Assembly: GCA_963710535.1 (NCBI GenBank)
Contig: CAVQAW010000010.1
Span: forward strand, 558,001-622,000
Direction: 5' to 3'
DNA length: 64,000 bases
DNA from: Pelagihabitans sp963710535
GTDB lineage: Bacteria; Bacteroidota; Bacteroidia; Flavobacteriales; Flavobacteriaceae
This document shows, in pieces, positions 62,050 through 64,000 of the stretch; the stretch's first letter is position 1, and each line of letters starts with the position of its first letter. Below the pieces are notes generated by a model, which was not told where the DNA came from, made no database searches, and saw only the letters and a program-made list of their open reading frames with translations. The position numbers were made by a program, and so were the translations under genes.

Positions 62050-63840
62050 TTATTGATGGAATGTTTCATAAATTTTTTTGGCCTTGGATATCCCTACGGT
62101 TTTTGCAAGACTTTCTAAGGAGGCCTCTTTGATGCGCTTCACCGATTTAAAATCTTTCAAGAGCTCTTGGGCCGTTTTTCCTCCAATGCCCTCAATACTC
62201 TCCAACTCGGAATTGATGGCCGCTTTGCTCCTTTTGTTACGGTGAAAGCTAATCCCGAATCGATGTGCTTCGTTCCGAAGCTGTTGGATCAGTTTGAGGC
62301 TCTCCGATTTCTTGTCCAAATAAAGCGGAATGGGGTCTTCGGGGAAAAATATCTCTTCCAATCGCTTGGCGATGCCGATGATCGCTATTTTCCCACGAAG
62401 CCCTAACCGATCCAAGCTCTTCACTGCAGACGACAGTTGACCCTTGCCACCATCGATGATGATCAGCTGCGGAAGCGGTTCCCCTTCTTCCGATAATCGC
62501 TTGTACCTTCGGTAAACGACTTCCTCCATGGACGCGAAATCGTCTGGCCCCTCCACTGTTTTGATATTGAAATGGCGGTAGTCTTTTTTGGAGGGCCTGC
62601 CGTCCTTGAAGACCACACAGGCAGCCACGGGCTGACTCCCCTGAATATTGCTGTTGTCGAAGCACTCGATATGGACCGGTAATGACGATAGCCTTAAATC
62701 TGACTTCATTTGGGCCATGATACGATTGGCGTGCCTATCCGGGTCTATGATTTTGATCTGTTTGAATTTCTCCTGCCTAAAGAATTTCGCGTTGCGCTCG
62801 CTGAATTCCATGATTTTCTTTTTGTCGCCCAACTGCGGCACGGTGACCTTTACACCGGGTCCTACCTCTACAGGGAAAGGTAGGTACAACTCCTTCGATT
62901 GCGACTCAAACCTTTGCCTAATTTCGACAATGGCCAACTGCAAGAGATCTTCGTCCGGTTCATCCAATTTTTTCTTGATCTCCAAGGTATGGGAACGAAA
63001 GATAGATCCATGCGACAACTGCAAAAAATTGACATAGGCATAGGCCTCGTCAGAAATGATGGTAAAAACATCGACATTGTTGATTTTCGGGTTCACTATG
63101 GTCGATTTCACCTGATAATTTTCAAGCACCATGATCTTGTCCTTGATGCGCTGTGCCTCTTCGAACCTGGTCTCCTCGGCAAGGGCCTTCATCTGATGCT
63201 TGAAATATTGCAAAGAGGTTTTAAAGTTGCCTTTGATGATTTCCCTTATGTCCTCTATTTGCCGATGGTACTCTTCCGCGTTTTGAAGACCCTCGCACGG
63301 TGCTTTGCAGTTGCCCAGGTGGTACTCAAGACAGGCCTTGTATTTTCCTGCGGATATCTTTTCGTGTGACAGGTCATAGTTGCAGGTTCTTAAGGGATAA
63401 ACGCTCTTCACTAGATCGAGCAAAATACGAACTGTTTTCATGCTGGTATATGGCCCGAAGTATTCCGAGCCATCCTTGATCAGTTTTCGGGTCGGGAAGA
63501 TTCTGGGGAACCGCTCCTTTTTGATGCAGATCCAGGGATAGGATTTGTCATCCTTCAAAAGGACGTTATACCTTGGCCTATATTTTTTGATCAAATTGTT
63601 TTCCAACAAAAGCGCGTCTGACTCTGTCGGGACCACAATATGTTTGATATGCCTTATCTTTTTCACCATGACCCGGGTTTTGCCGTACTCATGGTTTTTA
63701 TTGAAGTAGGAGGCAACCCTTTTTTTGAGGTTCTTGGCTTTGCCTACATATAGGATTTTCTCGTCGCTATCATAAAACTGATAAACCCCGGCGTTATCGG
63801 GCAATGCACTCAGTTGGATTTCAATCGGTAATTGGGGCAT
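62050..63840 (-). CDS. uvrC: Excinuclease ABC subunit C
   Basis: A 596-residue UvrC of nucleotide-excision repair. It has the GIY-YIG nuclease (NAGVYQFYDSDEKILYVGKA), a Cys-rich element (TCNYDLSHEK and the CLEYHLGNCKAPCEGL segment), the UVR region, the RNase H-like 5' nuclease (ECFDNSNIQGSQPVAACVVF) and C-terminal HhH motifs (SIEGIGGKTAQELL). The upstream 160 bp to the window edge contain no clear gene. Confidence 0.96.
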   Translation of the reverse strand: MPQLPIEIQLSALPDNAGVYQFYDSDEKILYVGKAKNLKKRVASYFNKNHEYGKTRVMVKKIRHIKHIVVPTESDALLLENNLIKKYRPRYNVLLKDDKSYPWICIKKERFPRIFPTRKLIKDGSEYFGPYTSMKTVRILLDLVKSVYPLRTCNYDLSHEKISAGKYKACLEYHLGNCKAPCEGLQNAEEYHRQIEDIREIIKGNFKTSLQYFKHQMKALAEETRFEEAQRIKDKIMVLENYQVKSTIVNPKINNVDVFTIISDEAYAYVNFLQLSHGSIFRSHTLEIKKKLDEPDEDLLQLAIVEIRQRFESQSKELYLPFPVEVGPGVKVTVPQLGDKKKIMEFSERNAKFFRQEKFKQIKIIDPDRHANRIMAQMKSDLRLSSLPVHIECFDNSNIQGSQPVAACVVFKDGRPSKKDYRHFNIKTVEGPDDFASMEEVVYRRYKRLSEEGEPLPQLIIIDGGKGQLSSAVKSLDRLGLRGKIAIIGIAKRLEEIFFPEDPIPLYLDKKSESLKLIQQLRNEAHRFGISFHRNKRSKAAINSELESIEGIGGKTAQELLKDFKSVKRIKEASLESLAKTVGISKAKKIYETFHQ

Positions 63841-64000
63841 TGTTCCTGAATCGTGAATTTTTGGAATATCGAGTTAAATTACTGTGTTTTTGGAAAAGCA
63901 CCCAGCTTTTTCTTGTTTTTAACCCGCTATTGTGAAAGCCTTTACAAGGCATTTTAGCACTAATCCGTTTGATGGCAGTGCCCAGCATAGACGAATCATG
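63841..64000. other. Region upstream of uvrC, right window edge
   Basis: 160 bp. A plus-strand ATG at 63972 opens a short frame (MAVPSIDES) that runs off the edge; nothing identifies it. No promoter match to the consensus was found for uvrC. Confidence 0.3.

Noticed and set aside
1..64000. CRISPR arrays, tRNA/rRNA genes, insertion sequences or prophage
   Set aside because: No spaced repeats, tRNA-like cloverleaf with TTC-arm, transposase or phage genes were found on either strand.

Overview
The window is chromosomal DNA from a marine-type member of the Flavobacteriaceae (Bacteroidota). The evidence is the gliding-motility pair gldE/gldD behind ssb and mutY, several TonB-dependent receptors with CarboxypepD-like N-termini, families largely confined to this phylum (DUF4270, DUF5689), start codons without Shine-Dalgarno sequences, and repeated matches to the Bacteroidota promoter (TTG about 18-21 nt before a TAnnTTTG box). 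No tRNA, rRNA, CRISPR array, insertion sequence or prophage was found. Most of it is compact core genome.

Layout. 1-3.4 kb (minus): mutY, ssb, gldE and the start of gldD. 3.5-6.1 kb (plus): HU, a 29-residue basic peptide, RNase E/G and recX. 6.2-15 kb (mostly minus): a biotin region with bioF-DUF2007-bioD, then bioA-ketosynthase-bioB, split by an opposing GT39-type glycosyltransferase, followed by a JmjC/cupin-8 protein and a small outer-membrane protein. 15-17.5 kb: a GNAT gene and atpD-atpC. 17.7-24.5 kb: a frameshifted TonB receptor, glmS and a DUF4270 lipoprotein. 24.5-30.4 kb: a truncated glycogen-synthase-like protein diverging from panC-panD-flippase-like-esterase-like, then radA. 30.4-43.3 kb: aldo/keto reductase, xth, two barrel paralogues with a TonB receptor, glyS, a membrane coiled-coil protein diverging from comF, an Ig-like lipoprotein, an omega-amidase-like nitrilase, an ankyrin protein and a membrane protein. 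43.3-48.7 kb: a second frameshifted TonB receptor with a DUF5689 lipoprotein, divergent from a secreted nuclease-fold protein. 48.7-53.2 kb: a DUF1080 protein, a four-helix membrane protein and an Oar-like TonB receptor. 53.3-59.6 kb: pgi, an M23 peptidase, tryptophan 2,3-dioxygenase, DUF3108 and hpd. 59.8-63.8 kb: a patatin-barrel protein and uvrC.

How the genes work together. The biotin genes cover the four late steps plus a classical Cys-His-His ketosynthase that may help make the pimelate precursor. panC/panD supply pantothenate. Tryptophan dioxygenase and HPPD start aromatic amino-acid breakdown. The TonB receptors, DUF5689 protein, secreted nuclease and DUF1080 protein suggest scavenging of polymers at the outer membrane.

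Points that stand out: two TonB receptors interrupted by four single-base shifts of the same sign; a ketosynthase and a DUF2007 zinc-ribbon protein inside the biotin genes; three genes whose -7 box lies only 4-5 nt before the start codon, implying leaderless mRNAs; a candidate small RNA of about 105 nt downstream of hpd; and several enzymes that lack a textbook active-site or metal-binding element. All functional calls come from reading motifs and families by eye; no database search was run.
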